Source of the DNA: Acuticoccus sp051016205
GTDB lineage: Bacteria > Pseudomonadota > Alphaproteobacteria > Rhizobiales > Amorphaceae
Assembly: GCA_051016205.1 (NCBI GenBank)
Contig: CP136534.1
Coordinates: 1,488,001 to 1,552,000, forward strand
DNA: 64,000 bases
Direction of reading: 5' to 3'
In this document: positions 46,568 through 56,060 of the stretch, piece after piece
Layout of the letters: every line of letters starts with the position of its first letter
How positions within the stretch are numbered: the stretch's first letter is position 1
Program-made: the position numbers and the translations under genes
Notes under the pieces: model-generated
What the model was told of the DNA's origin: nothing
The model's database searches: none
The model's input: the letters and a program-made list of their open reading frames with translations, nothing else

Positions 46568-47526
46568 GCCAGACTCTGGCGCACGCGCGGGTCGGTGGCG
46601 GCGATTGCAAGGTCGGCCAGAAGGTTCGCGAGCATGGTCACCACCGCAGCAAAGAGCACGACGCCGATCACGAGCGGCGTGTCGCGATTCGTGATGGCGG
46701 CGGTGACAAGCTGGCCGAGCCCCGGCCAGGCGAACACAGCCTCCACCAGGACGGCGCCCGCGATGAGCCAACCGACGCGGTTGCCGAACAGTGCATAAAG
46801 GGGCGAGGCAGCGTTCGGCAGCGCATGGACCGTCTCGGCCTGCCAGCGCGAGTCGCCCTTCATGAGCGCGGTGCGAAAATAGGGGCGGTGGGTTTCGGCG
46901 CGCATGGCCGCGCGGGTGATGAGGATGGTGAAGGCCATCTGATGCAAGGTGAGCGTCGCCCAAGGAAGGGTCGCGTGCCTGGCGACGTCGAGGAGGTGCG
47001 CGAGGCCTTCGGCGGGAAGCCGCGCGTTCGCCATCCCTTGGATCGGCAAAAGGCCCCACTCCACCGAGACGAGGAGGCGCAGGAGGTGCCCCAGCCAGAA
47101 CACCGGCACCGCGAACGCAATCAATGCGGCAAGCACGACCACCGGCCCCGCCACCCCCCGGCGCGCCGACACTATGCCGAGCGGGATGCCGATGAGCGCG
47201 GCAAAAGCCATCGCCGGAACCACGAGGATGAGCGTTGCAGGAAGGTGCGAAAGGATGACCTCAGTGACCGGCCGCTTGTGGACGTACGAGAATCCCAGCT
47301 CACCGGTCGCAAGATTGCCGAGGAAGGCGCCGTATTGCTCGATGATCGGTCGGTCGAGGCCGAAGCGGCGTTCGATCTCGGCGACCGTCTCGGCGGTGGC
47401 GAACTCGCCGGTGAGCGCCACGATGGGCCCGCCCGGCGAAAGATAGAGAAGGAGGAAGAGCGCGCTGGCGAGCGCCCAGATCATCGGGACAATCTGGGCG
47501 AGCCGAACGAGGGCGAAGCGCGCCAA
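46564..47526 (-). CDS. ABC transporter permease, DppB/NikB type
   Basis: 320-aa permease with the family N-terminus (FALVRLAQIVPMIWALASALFLLL), GLDRPIIEQYGAFLGNLATGELG and the ITRAAMRAE EAA-type loop. TTG 47526 appears to be the start. It stands 6 bases behind the solute-binding protein gene and overlaps the DppC-type permease. Confidence 0.88.
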   Translation of the reverse strand: MARFALVRLAQIVPMIWALASALFLLLYLSPGGPIVALTGEFATAETVAEIERRFGLDRPIIEQYGAFLGNLATGELGFSYVHKRPVTEVILSHLPATLILVVPAMAFAALIGIPLGIVSARRGVAGPVVVLAALIAFAVPVFWLGHLLRLLVSVEWGLLPIQGMANARLPAEGLAHLLDVARHATLPWATLTLHQMAFTILITRAAMRAETHRPYFRTALMKGDSRWQAETVHALPNAASPLYALFGNRVGWLIAGAVLVEAVFAWPGLGQLVTAAITNRDTPLVIGVVLFAAVVTMLANLLADLAIAATDPRVRQSLA

Positions 47527-47532
47527 CGCGCG

Positions 47533-49074
47533 TCAGGACGCCGGCGCGACCTCTTCGAGGTAATGCCCGGTCCAGGGTTTGAAGCCGGAAAAGCCCGTCT
47601 TGTGCGCGGAGTTTCGCGTCGTTTCCACGAGCCAGAAGTACGGAAGATCTTCGACCAAAATGCTTTGGATCTTGCCGTAGGCCTGCGCCCGGGCGTCCTG
47701 ATCGGCGGTGTTTGCGGCCTCGGCGAAGAGGGCGTCCACCGCGTCGCTGCGATAGGCGGAGGCGTTGGAGAAGGGGATTGGGCCGATGTTATCGGACACG
47801 TACATGCGCTTGATGCCGATCTCGGGATCGACGCCGTTGCAGTAGGATATGAGGTTGGTATCGAAGTCACGTTTCATGAAGATCGCGTCGATGGTCGCCT
47901 CTCGGTCCAGCGGACGCGGCTTCAGCTCGACACCGATCTTCGACAGATCCTGCGCCATCAGCTCGGAATACTTGATGAAATTCGGATAGTGGACCATGTC
48001 GATGGACAGGCGCACGCCGTTGTCGTCCTCGCCATAGCCCGCGTCCTCCAGAAGCGCTTCGGCGGCCTCCGGATCCAGCGCGATGCCGTACAGTGCGTTC
48101 GGGTCATGCGCCCATCCGATGGCGCTGGAGAAGGGCGCGGCAGCAACCTTTCCCGTCCCGAAGAGAACCTGGTCTAGAAGGCGTTCGCGGTCGATGGCGT
48201 GGGCGATGGCGCGGCGCACCTTGGGATTAGCCATCGCGTCCCGTTCAAGGTTGAACGAGACCGTCATGATGCAGTTGCCGCCGCCGGGTCCTGCCGTGGA
48301 GAAGAGCATATCGGTGTCGTCCCGCCCCCCGAGGCGTGCCACATCCGGTCCGCCGACCCCGGGCAAATAGTCGATCTCGCCCTGCTCGAAGGCGAGCGTG
48401 CGGGTCGCGGCATCTGTGATCACGCGGAAGACGACGCGATCGACGCCCGGCCCGACGTCTTTGAAGTAGTCCGGGTTCGCCTCGGCGATCACACGGTCGC
48501 TCGGCGCGTAGGAGACGAACCTGTAAGGGCCGCTCCCGACCGGCGAAAGGTTGGCGTCCGCCGCCGTCACGTCCGGGACGCCCTCGTAGACATGGGCAGG
48601 CAAGATGGGCGCCTCGGTCACGTTGAGGCGCCGCAGCAGCGCCGGATGCGGGGCGGACAGGCGGAAGACGACGGTGTTCGGGTCCGGAGTCTCGATCGCT
48701 TCCACGATCCCAGAGAGGCCCGAGCGCGTGCGCGCGTGATGCTTGAAGAGGACGTTCTCGAAGGTGAATTTCACGTCTTGCGACGTCACCGGCTCGCCGT
48801 CGTGCCATGTGGCATCGGCGAGGTTGAAGGTGTAAGTGAGTCCGTCGCCCGAAACCTCCCAGGAGGTGGCAAGATCGGGGACCGGCTCCAGCGCCTGGTC
48901 GAGCCCCACAAGACCGTTGAAGAAGGAATCGGCGACGGCGTGAACGTGCGCACCTGTGGTGATCGCCGGGTTGAAATGCGCCGGATCGGACGGCACCGCA
49001 ACGATCAGCGTCTCTTGCGCCTGCGCTGCGCCCGACAGCGCAACGAGCGCGGCGGCAAGGATGTGCGTCTTCAT
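47533..49074 (-). CDS. ABC transporter substrate-binding protein, SBP family 5
   Basis: 513-aa periplasmic binding protein of the DppA/OppA/NikA class. It has a Sec signal peptide (MKTHILAAALVALSGAAQAQ), SDPAHFNPAITTGAHVHAV, the family WEVSGDGLTYTFNLADATWHDGEP and GSGPYRFVSY. The ligand may be a peptide, nickel complex or other small molecule and cannot be read from sequence. Its place between two hydrogenase clusters makes nickel worth testing. GGGAGGG precedes the ATG. Confidence 0.9.
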   Translation of the reverse strand: MKTHILAAALVALSGAAQAQETLIVAVPSDPAHFNPAITTGAHVHAVADSFFNGLVGLDQALEPVPDLATSWEVSGDGLTYTFNLADATWHDGEPVTSQDVKFTFENVLFKHHARTRSGLSGIVEAIETPDPNTVVFRLSAPHPALLRRLNVTEAPILPAHVYEGVPDVTAADANLSPVGSGPYRFVSYAPSDRVIAEANPDYFKDVGPGVDRVVFRVITDAATRTLAFEQGEIDYLPGVGGPDVARLGGRDDTDMLFSTAGPGGGNCIMTVSFNLERDAMANPKVRRAIAHAIDRERLLDQVLFGTGKVAAAPFSSAIGWAHDPNALYGIALDPEAAEALLEDAGYGEDDNGVRLSIDMVHYPNFIKYSELMAQDLSKIGVELKPRPLDREATIDAIFMKRDFDTNLISYCNGVDPEIGIKRMYVSDNIGPIPFSNASAYRSDAVDALFAEAANTADQDARAQAYGKIQSILVEDLPYFWLVETTRNSAHKTGFSGFKPWTGHYLEEVAPAS

Positions 49075-49421
49075 GAGCCCTCCCTGGCCGTTATCCGGCC
49101 TGCTTAAACGGAGTGTTGGCCGCAGCTTCCCCCAGCGTCAAGGTTGAACCAATGGTCAGCCCAGTGCTGCTTGTCCTCGGCGCTCCAGTCTCTACGCGCC
49201 CTTTTTCTACAGCGACGGTTCTTTTGCTCTTCGACAGCGGGCCTACCAGCGGCGCGCTCGTCCCTGGCGCAGGCACGCGCCCTCGCCAGCGGCCGGTTGC
49301 AGCGGGCCTACGCCTTCGCCATCCACAGTCACCATCCGGACTGGCCGCGGTAGGGGTAGACGTTGCCAACGCGGCCGCGATGGAACAGTTAATGGCAAAG
49401 GGAAGTGTGGGAGTGGGACAG
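49075..49421. other. Non-coding stretch between divergent SBP and cooC genes
   Basis: 347 bases separating the minus-strand ABC operon from the cooC-merR-hydrogenase cluster. An open frame crosses it in line with cooC, but it has no family likeness and cooC homology starts at 49422. I found no FNR box, MerR-type dyad or strong sigma-70 promoter here. It must contain the promoters of both flanking operons. Confidence 0.4.
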
Positions 49422-50243
49422 ATGAAAATCGCAACGGTCGGCAAGGGCGGTTCGGGCAAGACGACCATCGCGGGGTCGCTCGCCCGCATTTTCGCGGAAA
49501 AAGGACGCAAGATCCTCGCCATCGACGGCGACCCGAACCCAAACCTTGCACTGACCCTCGGCATGAGCCGTGACGATGCGGACAAGATCACCTACATTCC
49601 CGCCTCCGTCATGCGGCCTGGTGAGAAGGTCGACGGCGTCGTCATGATGGAGCCCTCGTTGCCGTTGCCGGACCTTATGGCGCAGTACGGCCACAAGGCG
49701 GCCGACAACGTGGACCTTATCGTCATGGGCAAACCCGCCCACGGCACGGCAGGGTCTGGCTGTATGTGCGCATCCCACCGTGCGGTGCGCGGCCTGATCG
49801 CCGAACTTACCAGCGTCGGCGACCACACCGTCACCGACATGGAGGCGGGGCTTGAGCACTTGAAGCGCGGCACCGCGCGGCACGTGGATATGATGCTCGT
49901 TGTCGCCGAACCTTACTATCGCTCGCTGGAAGCCGCACAACGCACTGCAGAGCTCGCTGAAGAGCTTGGCATCGCCTTCGTGCGGGTGGTCGCCAACAAG
50001 GTGCGCAGTGCGGACGACCAGGCCGCCATCGAGACCTTTTGCGCCCAGCACGGCATGACGCTCATCGGCACAGTCCCCTACGACGAGGCGATGATGGAGG
50101 CCGAACGCGACGGCCGTGCGCCGTATGATTTCGCCACCACAAGCGCCGGTATCGTCGCGATCCGCGAGATCGCCGCGCGGATCGACGAGCTTGCTGCCAG
50201 CGTCCCCCCTGCGCCGGGGGAGGGCAGCGAGGCGAGGGTTTAG
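49422..50243 (+). CDS. cooC: CooC-type nickel-insertion ATPase (MinD/ParA fold)
   Basis: 273 aa. Deviant Walker A KGGSGKTTIAGSLAR, LAIDGDPNPNLALTLG, and the GSGCMC motif, whose CxC pair binds metal at the CooC dimer interface. CooC normally loads nickel into carbon monoxide dehydrogenase, but no CODH gene is in the window. Here it sits 7 bases ahead of merR and upstream of the second hydrogenase, so a role in nickel delivery to that enzyme is the natural inference. ATG 49422 is chosen because the fold begins MKIATVGKGG. Confidence 0.9.
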   Translation: MKIATVGKGGSGKTTIAGSLARIFAEKGRKILAIDGDPNPNLALTLGMSRDDADKITYIPASVMRPGEKVDGVVMMEPSLPLPDLMAQYGHKAADNVDLIVMGKPAHGTAGSGCMCASHRAVRGLIAELTSVGDHTVTDMEAGLEHLKRGTARHVDMMLVVAEPYYRSLEAAQRTAELAEELGIAFVRVVANKVRSADDQAAIETFCAQHGMTLIGTVPYDEAMMEAERDGRAPYDFATTSAGIVAIREIAARIDELAASVPPAPGEGSEARV

Positions 50244-50250
50244 GCCGTCC

Positions 50251-50667
50251 ATGCTGATCGGCGAACTTGCCGAAGCTCTTGGCGTCAGCACAAAGACGCT
50301 GCGCCACTATGAGAGTGTGGGCCTCCTTCCGCCCGCGTCGCGCACCACGTCCGGTTATCGCATGTTCGGGGCGGAGGCGGTCGCGCGGGCGCGCCTCGTC
50401 GTCGGCCTGCGCGGGCTTGGGTTGCCGGTGGAGACGATCCGCGATCTCCTCGACCCTGCGGCCGAGGGCTCACTCCGCCACCGCCTTCTTTCCCGGCTCG
50501 ACCGCGACATTCAGGAACTCGCCTTGGAGATTAACGTTCTGCAGGGCCGGCACGACGATCTAGAGGCGCGCTATCGTGCACTCCTTGCCGCGGAGGGCAA
50601 AGGGTGTGTGTGCGCGGCGACGCTTCAGCCCTGCACCTGCACCGTGGCGTGCGAAACATCTGCCTGA
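50251..50667 (+). CDS. MerR family regulator with Cys-rich C-terminal tail
   Basis: 138 aa. The N-terminal winged-helix is classic MerR: LIGELAEALGVSTKTLRHYESVGLLPP, then a dimerisation helix around residues 85-115. The last 20 residues carry five cysteines (C119, C121, C128, C130, C134) as C-x-C-x6-C-x-C-x3-C, a likely metal sensor. A MerR-style dyad lies 18 bases after its stop, in front of the hydrogenase, making it the obvious target. Effector metal (nickel, cobalt, copper, zinc) cannot be assigned. Confidence 0.92.
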   Translation: MLIGELAEALGVSTKTLRHYESVGLLPPASRTTSGYRMFGAEAVARARLVVGLRGLGLPVETIRDLLDPAAEGSLRHRLLSRLDRDIQELALEINVLQGRHDDLEARYRALLAAEGKGCVCAATLQPCTCTVACETSA

Positions 50668-50679
50668 ACAAAATACCAT

Positions 50680-50711
50680 TTGACCTTGCCCCTAGGGCAA
50701 GCTGCGATGCT
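50680..50711 (+). promoter_or_regulatory. MerR-type promoter/operator in front of the second hydrogenase operon
   Basis: -35 TTGACC (50680-50685) is followed by the dyad CTTGCCCCTAGGGCAAG (50685-50701, 7-bp arms) and a poor -10, GATGCT (50706-50711). The spacer is 20 bases (19 if CGATGC is used), instead of the optimal 17. A dyad inside an over-long spacer is the hallmark of promoters that MerR proteins untwist. It resembles CueR/ZntR-type sites, which also begin ACCTT. It lies 42 bases before the small-subunit start. Confidence 0.8.
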
Positions 50712-50753
50712 CCCGCCAACAATAAGCTGCGATAGCTGGCGTCGGAGGCATCC

Positions 50754-52030
<1,277 letters not shown>

Positions 52031-52031
<1 letters not shown>

Positions 52032-52315
52032 TGCCGTTCTGGTGGGCCATTGGCTTCGCCGCTGCAATTGCCGTGGTCATCGTTGTCGCGGTTCTGGGCC
52101 TTCTCATTCTGCTTCAGGCCCGCCGCATCCGGCGCCTCGCGCTGACGGCAGCACAGGTGGTCGCCGAGATCGACGAAAACACGCGCTCCGTCTGGTCGCT
52201 CAAGACGACGAACGAGACGGCCGAGGCGCTGAAAGAGGGCGCGGCGGCCATCGAGGGCAATGCAAAGCGCATCGAGGACGCTGTTGCGGGCGAGCACCAG
52301 CGCACGGCGGCGTGA
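52031..52315 (+). CDS. Small single-pass membrane protein 1 of the hydrogenase operon
   Basis: 94 aa. One membrane helix (about residues 6-28), then the basic patch QARRIRR, then a polar helix predicted to form coiled coil (LTAAQVVAEIDENTRSVW...). Positive-inside logic puts the C-terminal helix in the cytoplasm. The ATG shares its A with the small-subunit stop (TGATG). First of five similar genes placed between the two hydrogenase subunits. No family recognised. Confidence 0.82.
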
Positions 52316-52325
52316 GGAGGAACTG

Positions 52326-52634
52326 ATGGGGCACGAAACGCTGTGGTGGACCGCAATCGTCCTCGCCGTCGTGGTGACGGTGGTGGTCGCCGTCCTCCTC
52401 ACCGCCATTTTACGCACCGCGAAGGATATTGAGGCGGGCGCCGCCGTCGTGTGGGCGAACGGTCAGAGGGTCGCCAACAACACCATCCACATCCCGCTCC
52501 TCTACCGCACCAACGAGGCGGTGAGCACAATCCTGGAGCGGGCCGGCGGCATCCTCGCAACGTCGAACCGCATTGCCGCGCACGCGCAGGACTGCCCAGG
52601 CTGCCCGAACTGCATTGTCGGGGGGCGGGTGTGA
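52326..52634 (+). CDS. Small single-pass membrane protein 2 of the hydrogenase operon, with CxxCxxC tail
   Basis: 102 aa. Membrane helix at about residues 7-29, a cytoplasmic helical part, and a C-terminal DCPGCPNCIVGG motif (C-x2-C-x2-C) absent from the other four. That could hold a metal or iron-sulfur cluster, or help electron transfer. GGAGGAA lies before ATG 52326; only 10 bases separate it from protein 1, and its stop overlaps protein 3. Confidence 0.82.
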   Translation: MGHETLWWTAIVLAVVVTVVVAVLLTAILRTAKDIEAGAAVVWANGQRVANNTIHIPLLYRTNEAVSTILERAGGILATSNRIAAHAQDCPGCPNCIVGGRV

Positions 52635-52936
52635 GCGGCGGAATGATCACGCTTCTGGCGGCGCTGTCGGCGCTCGCCGCGCTCCTTTTCCTTGCCACCG
52701 TCGCGGTGATGCTTTCCAAGATCGCCACGACGCTGGAGACCATCGGCGGCCGCGGCGACAGCTATCTCGCCAAACTGCGCCTCGGCCTCAACGCCATCTC
52801 CCGCGAGACCGGTCACCTTCCTGCCGCTGCCGTTCCCCTCAACGAGAACCTTGAAAAGGTCGCCGGCGGCCTCGCCGCGGTGGATGAGGCACTCGGCACG
52901 CTTTACGGCGCGTTGGAAGCGCAAGAGGCCCGCTGA
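52631..52936 (+). CDS. Small single-pass membrane protein 3 of the hydrogenase operon
   Basis: 101 aa from GTG 52631, overlapping the previous stop as GTGA (ATG 52643 is possible). Membrane helix about residues 5-28 (ITLLAALSALAALLFLATVAV), followed by a polar helix with LNENLEKVAGGLAAVDEALG, heptad-like. Co-translated with both neighbours. Confidence 0.8.
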   Translation: MSGGMITLLAALSALAALLFLATVAVMLSKIATTLETIGGRGDSYLAKLRLGLNAISRETGHLPAAAVPLNENLEKVAGGLAAVDEALGTLYGALEAQEAR

Positions 52937-53235
52937 TGCCCACCCTTGCCCTCATCATCTGGATCGCAACGCTTGGGGTGGTCGCCCTCGTCATCGTGCC
53001 CGTCGCCGTCAACCTCCTGCGCCGCACGGTCACAGCGGCTTGGGCCATCGAGCGCTACCTTGCCGAGATGAACGAGGCCGGCGCCGCCATCGCACAAAAC
53101 ACGGGCGCGATCCCGGCCCTCAACGACACGCTCGCCACTGCCGGCAAGATGGTGGCCGTGGCGGGGGACATCGAAGCAAAGACCGAGGCGGCAAAGACCG
53201 TCCTTGCCACCCGCGCGCAGGGGGTCGGCGCATGA
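52936..53235 (+). CDS. Small single-pass membrane protein 4 of the hydrogenase operon
   Basis: 99 aa. Membrane helix about residues 4-27 (LALIIWIATLGVVALVIVPV), then NLLRR as the inside anchor, then a helix with AAIAQNTGAIPALNDTLATA. Start shares its A with the previous stop (TGATG) and the end overlaps protein 5 by ATGA. Confidence 0.8.
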   Translation: MPTLALIIWIATLGVVALVIVPVAVNLLRRTVTAAWAIERYLAEMNEAGAAIAQNTGAIPALNDTLATAGKMVAVAGDIEAKTEAAKTVLATRAQGVGA

Positions 53236-53519
53236 TCGGAACGCTTGCCACCATCACCATCGTTCTGGCGCTCGTGATTGTGGCAGTCGTCGCCTACCAC
53301 CTCATCGGCGTCTATGTGGCGCTGAAGCGGGGCGGCGATCACCTTGAAGCTCTCGCCGGCCACCTCATCAAGGTGCGCGACGACACCGTCCCGCTCAACG
53401 GGCGCGTGGACGAGATCAACGCCGGTCTCGTCGCCCTCGCGCGCCCCCTTCTGGCCGCGAACGGCAATCTTGCTGCGATCGCCGACGTTGCCGCCTCCCT
53501 TCAGAATCGGTCCGCCTGA
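53232..53519 (+). CDS. Small single-pass membrane protein 5 of the hydrogenase operon
   Basis: 95 aa. Membrane helix about residues 4-27 (TLATITIVLALVIVAVVAYH), then VALKRGGDHLEALAGHLIKV and a helix with LNGRVDEINAGLVALARPLL resembling the equivalent part of proteins 3 and 4. The stop shares its A with the large-subunit ATG, so subunit stoichiometry is probably tuned by coupling. Confidence 0.8.
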   Translation: MIGTLATITIVLALVIVAVVAYHLIGVYVALKRGGDHLEALAGHLIKVRDDTVPLNGRVDEINAGLVALARPLLAANGNLAAIADVAASLQNRSA

Positions 53520-55399
53520 TGTGTTTTGAACACCTTCCCATCGAATTCGACGCCAACGGCAACGCCCGCCTGAAGGACGGGGTGAAAAACCCTTACGAAT
53601 ACCAAACCCGCACCCTCGAAGAGCGCGACGATCTTCTCAAGACCATTGCCGCGCGCAACGGCCAGATCGCCGACGTCGACTTCGATCCCGTGACGCGCGT
53701 CGCCGGGGCGCTCGCCTTTCACTCCACGGTGGACCTGGAAGAGCGCAAAGTGCTCGACACCAACTCCATGGCAACGCTCTTCCGCGGCTACGAGGTCATC
53801 CTGCGCGGCCGCGACCCACGCGATGCGGCGTTCATTTCCTCCCGAGCGTGCGGTGTGTGCGGGGGGGTGCACTCAACGGCGTCCGCGCTCTCCATCGAGA
53901 TGGCGCTCGGCATCAAGCCGCCGCCGCTCGGCATCGTGGTGCGCAACCTTCTCCTGTCGTGCGAGTACCTTTACGACAATCCGCTGCACCTTTTCGTGCT
54001 CGCAGGCCCCGACTTTTCCGAATCGCTCGTCAAGGCCACGAACCCGGAAGTCTGGGCGAAGGCGGAGAGCGCCCCCACCAAATACAAGCACCTGCATGGC
54101 TACGACACCATCGGCGCCATCATGCACGACTGCAATCCGCTGACCGGAAAACTCTATCTGGAAGCCTTGCAGATGACGCGCGTCGCCCGCGAGGCCTACG
54201 TGCTCCTGGGCGGCAAGTACCCGCACCCGGAGACCATCATACCCGGCGGCGTCACCACTTTCGTCAACACGCAGGTGCTGAACGAGTTTTACCTCCGCAT
54301 GGTCAAATTCTTCGACTACGCGAAAAAGGTGATCGGCATCTGGGACGACGTGTTCGACTTCTACTATGAAGCCGACCCGCGCTACCTTGATGTGGGCCGC
54401 CTGCCGGCCACGATGGTGGACCTTGGCCAGTGGGACCACGAGGACCACTACGACGCCAGCTACGAGAACTGCAATCACTGGGGCGAACACCGCTGGTCCA
54501 CCCCGGGCGTCGTTGTGGATGGCAAGCTCGTCACCACGCGCCTCACCGACATCAACGTGGGGCTCGAAGAATTCGTCGAGCACGCCTACTACGAGAATTG
54601 GGACGACTACCCTTTCAAGACCGACCCGCTCGGCAGCCCCCTGTCGCCGCGCCATCCCTGGAACAAGACGACCATCCCCCGCCCCGGCTCGCAAAACTGG
54701 AAGGAGCGCTACTCCTGGTCCACCACGCCCACCTGGGACCGTCGCACCTTCGAGGCCGGCGCCTACGCGCGCGTTTACCTCTCCGCGCTCGCCCAGAAAA
54801 TCCCGGCGTCGGACTATATCCAGTCCACCGGCCATAGCCTCAAGCTCAACATCGGCCGGGGTGAGGATCTTCCCGCCTTCGAGGCCGAGTGGCACGTCCC
54901 GAAGGTGTGGAACGCTTTCGAGCGCAATCGCGCCCGCGCCTACGCCGTCGGCTTCAACCTCATGGTCACCATCGAGAACCTTTCGCGGGCCTTTGGGCTC
55001 GTGAAGGCCGGCGAGACGCAGGTGGCGACCCCCTTCGAGATTCCCTCCAAAGGCCACGACATCGGCGTCGGCTTCTGGGGTGCGGGCCGCGGGTTCCTCA
55101 CCCACCACTGCGAGATCAAGGACGGGCTTCTGGCGAACTACCAGATCGTGACGCCCTCAACCGTGAACGCCTGCCCCAGAACCCCCTGGGGCGAACCGGG
55201 CCCCTACGAGCAGGCGGTGATGAACACGCCCATCATCGAATCGAACTTTTCCAGCGAGGAGGATTTTCAGGGGATCGACATCCTGCGCGCGCTGCGCTCC
55301 TTCGACCCCTGCATGCCGTGCACCACGCACGTGATGGTGGAGGGCTCCGACCGGGTGGTGACGCGCGAGGTGACCACCTGCGCGTGCGGCGTCAGCTGA
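53519..55399 (+). CDS. Second [NiFe] hydrogenase large subunit
   Basis: 626-aa catalytic subunit. Ligand motif L1 is SRACGVCGGVHST (C111, C114) and L2 is DPCMPCTTH (C598, C601), so all four nickel-iron cysteines are present. A 22-residue peptide after H604, itself containing CACG, should be removed by the protease at 57126. Sequence differs clearly from HupL, as expected for the actinobacterial-type or group-2-like high-affinity lineages. No export signal in its partner implies a cytoplasmic enzyme, presumably docked on the five small membrane proteins. Confidence 0.95.
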   Translation: MCFEHLPIEFDANGNARLKDGVKNPYEYQTRTLEERDDLLKTIAARNGQIADVDFDPVTRVAGALAFHSTVDLEERKVLDTNSMATLFRGYEVILRGRDPRDAAFISSRACGVCGGVHSTASALSIEMALGIKPPPLGIVVRNLLLSCEYLYDNPLHLFVLAGPDFSESLVKATNPEVWAKAESAPTKYKHLHGYDTIGAIMHDCNPLTGKLYLEALQMTRVAREAYVLLGGKYPHPETIIPGGVTTFVNTQVLNEFYLRMVKFFDYAKKVIGIWDDVFDFYYEADPRYLDVGRLPATMVDLGQWDHEDHYDASYENCNHWGEHRWSTPGVVVDGKLVTTRLTDINVGLEEFVEHAYYENWDDYPFKTDPLGSPLSPRHPWNKTTIPRPGSQNWKERYSWSTTPTWDRRTFEAGAYARVYLSALAQKIPASDYIQSTGHSLKLNIGRGEDLPAFEAEWHVPKVWNAFERNRARAYAVGFNLMVTIENLSRAFGLVKAGETQVATPFEIPSKGHDIGVGFWGAGRGFLTHHCEIKDGLLANYQIVTPSTVNACPRTPWGEPGPYEQAVMNTPIIESNFSSEEDFQGIDILRALRSFDPCMPCTTHVMVEGSDRVVTREVTTCACGVS

Positions 55400-55403
55400 C
55401 CGC

Positions 55404-56051
55404 GTGGGCCTTAGAACGCTGATAGGAATCGTCGGCTATACGCCGGTCTTGGAGGTGTTCCCCCTCGGCCCGCACCTCATGACCGCCCTCAACGAGGCTG
55501 TCGCGGACACCGCCGTGACGGTCGAAAACATGACCTGGGGGCCGATCCACATCGTCCAGCGCTTTCAGGAGCCGGACGCGGAGCGCTTTGCCCGCGTCGT
55601 GCTCGTCGGTGCGGGGTCGAGTGCGCCGCAGCCCGGCAAGGTCCGCGCCTTCCGCTGGGCCGGCGGCACCATGGACGAAGAAACCCTGCAGGAGCGCATC
55701 TATGAGGGGATCACCGGTGTCGTCGATATCGAGAACACCCTCGTGATCGGCGGCCACTTCGGCGTCTGGCCGGCAGAAACCTACACCGTCGAGGCGGACC
55801 TTCCGGCCGACGCCTTCGGCCGCATGGTGATCGCCGACAGCGAGGGCTGGGCCGACGACGCCGCACTCACCGCACACCTAGGCTTCTCGCCTCTCGCAAT
55901 GCGCAGCACACTTGCGCAAACCGCTGCCGCCATCGCCCTCCACGGTGACAAGGCCGATACGACGATCACCGAGAAATCTGTTGCAACGTTCACCCCCGTC
56001 GTGCCCTTCATCCGCAACCACACCGTGGTTCGCCCGTCCGGCGGGACGTAG
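55404..56051 (+). CDS. Conserved-looking protein of the hydrogenase operon, possibly protease-fold
   Basis: 215 aa from GTG 55404, 4 bases after the large-subunit stop. Not recognised with certainty. The order IGIVGYTPVLE, NMTWGPIHIVQRF and FARVVLVGAG echoes the beta-strand pattern of hydrogenase maturation proteases (HyaD/HupD), but the nickel-binding acidic residues of GNxxxxDDG are absent. It may be an inactive chaperone-like relative. A true protease gene lies further down. Confidence 0.7.
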   Translation: MGLRTLIGIVGYTPVLEVFPLGPHLMTALNEAVADTAVTVENMTWGPIHIVQRFQEPDAERFARVVLVGAGSSAPQPGKVRAFRWAGGTMDEETLQERIYEGITGVVDIENTLVIGGHFGVWPAETYTVEADLPADAFGRMVIADSEGWADDAALTAHLGFSPLAMRSTLAQTAAAIALHGDKADTTITEKSVATFTPVVPFIRNHTVVRPSGGT

Positions 56052-56060
56052 GAGAGTTTC

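Noticed and set aside
49113..49421. N-terminal extension of CooC
   Set aside because: The frame is open but the residues have no signal, domain or family likeness; the P-loop fold begins at 49422.
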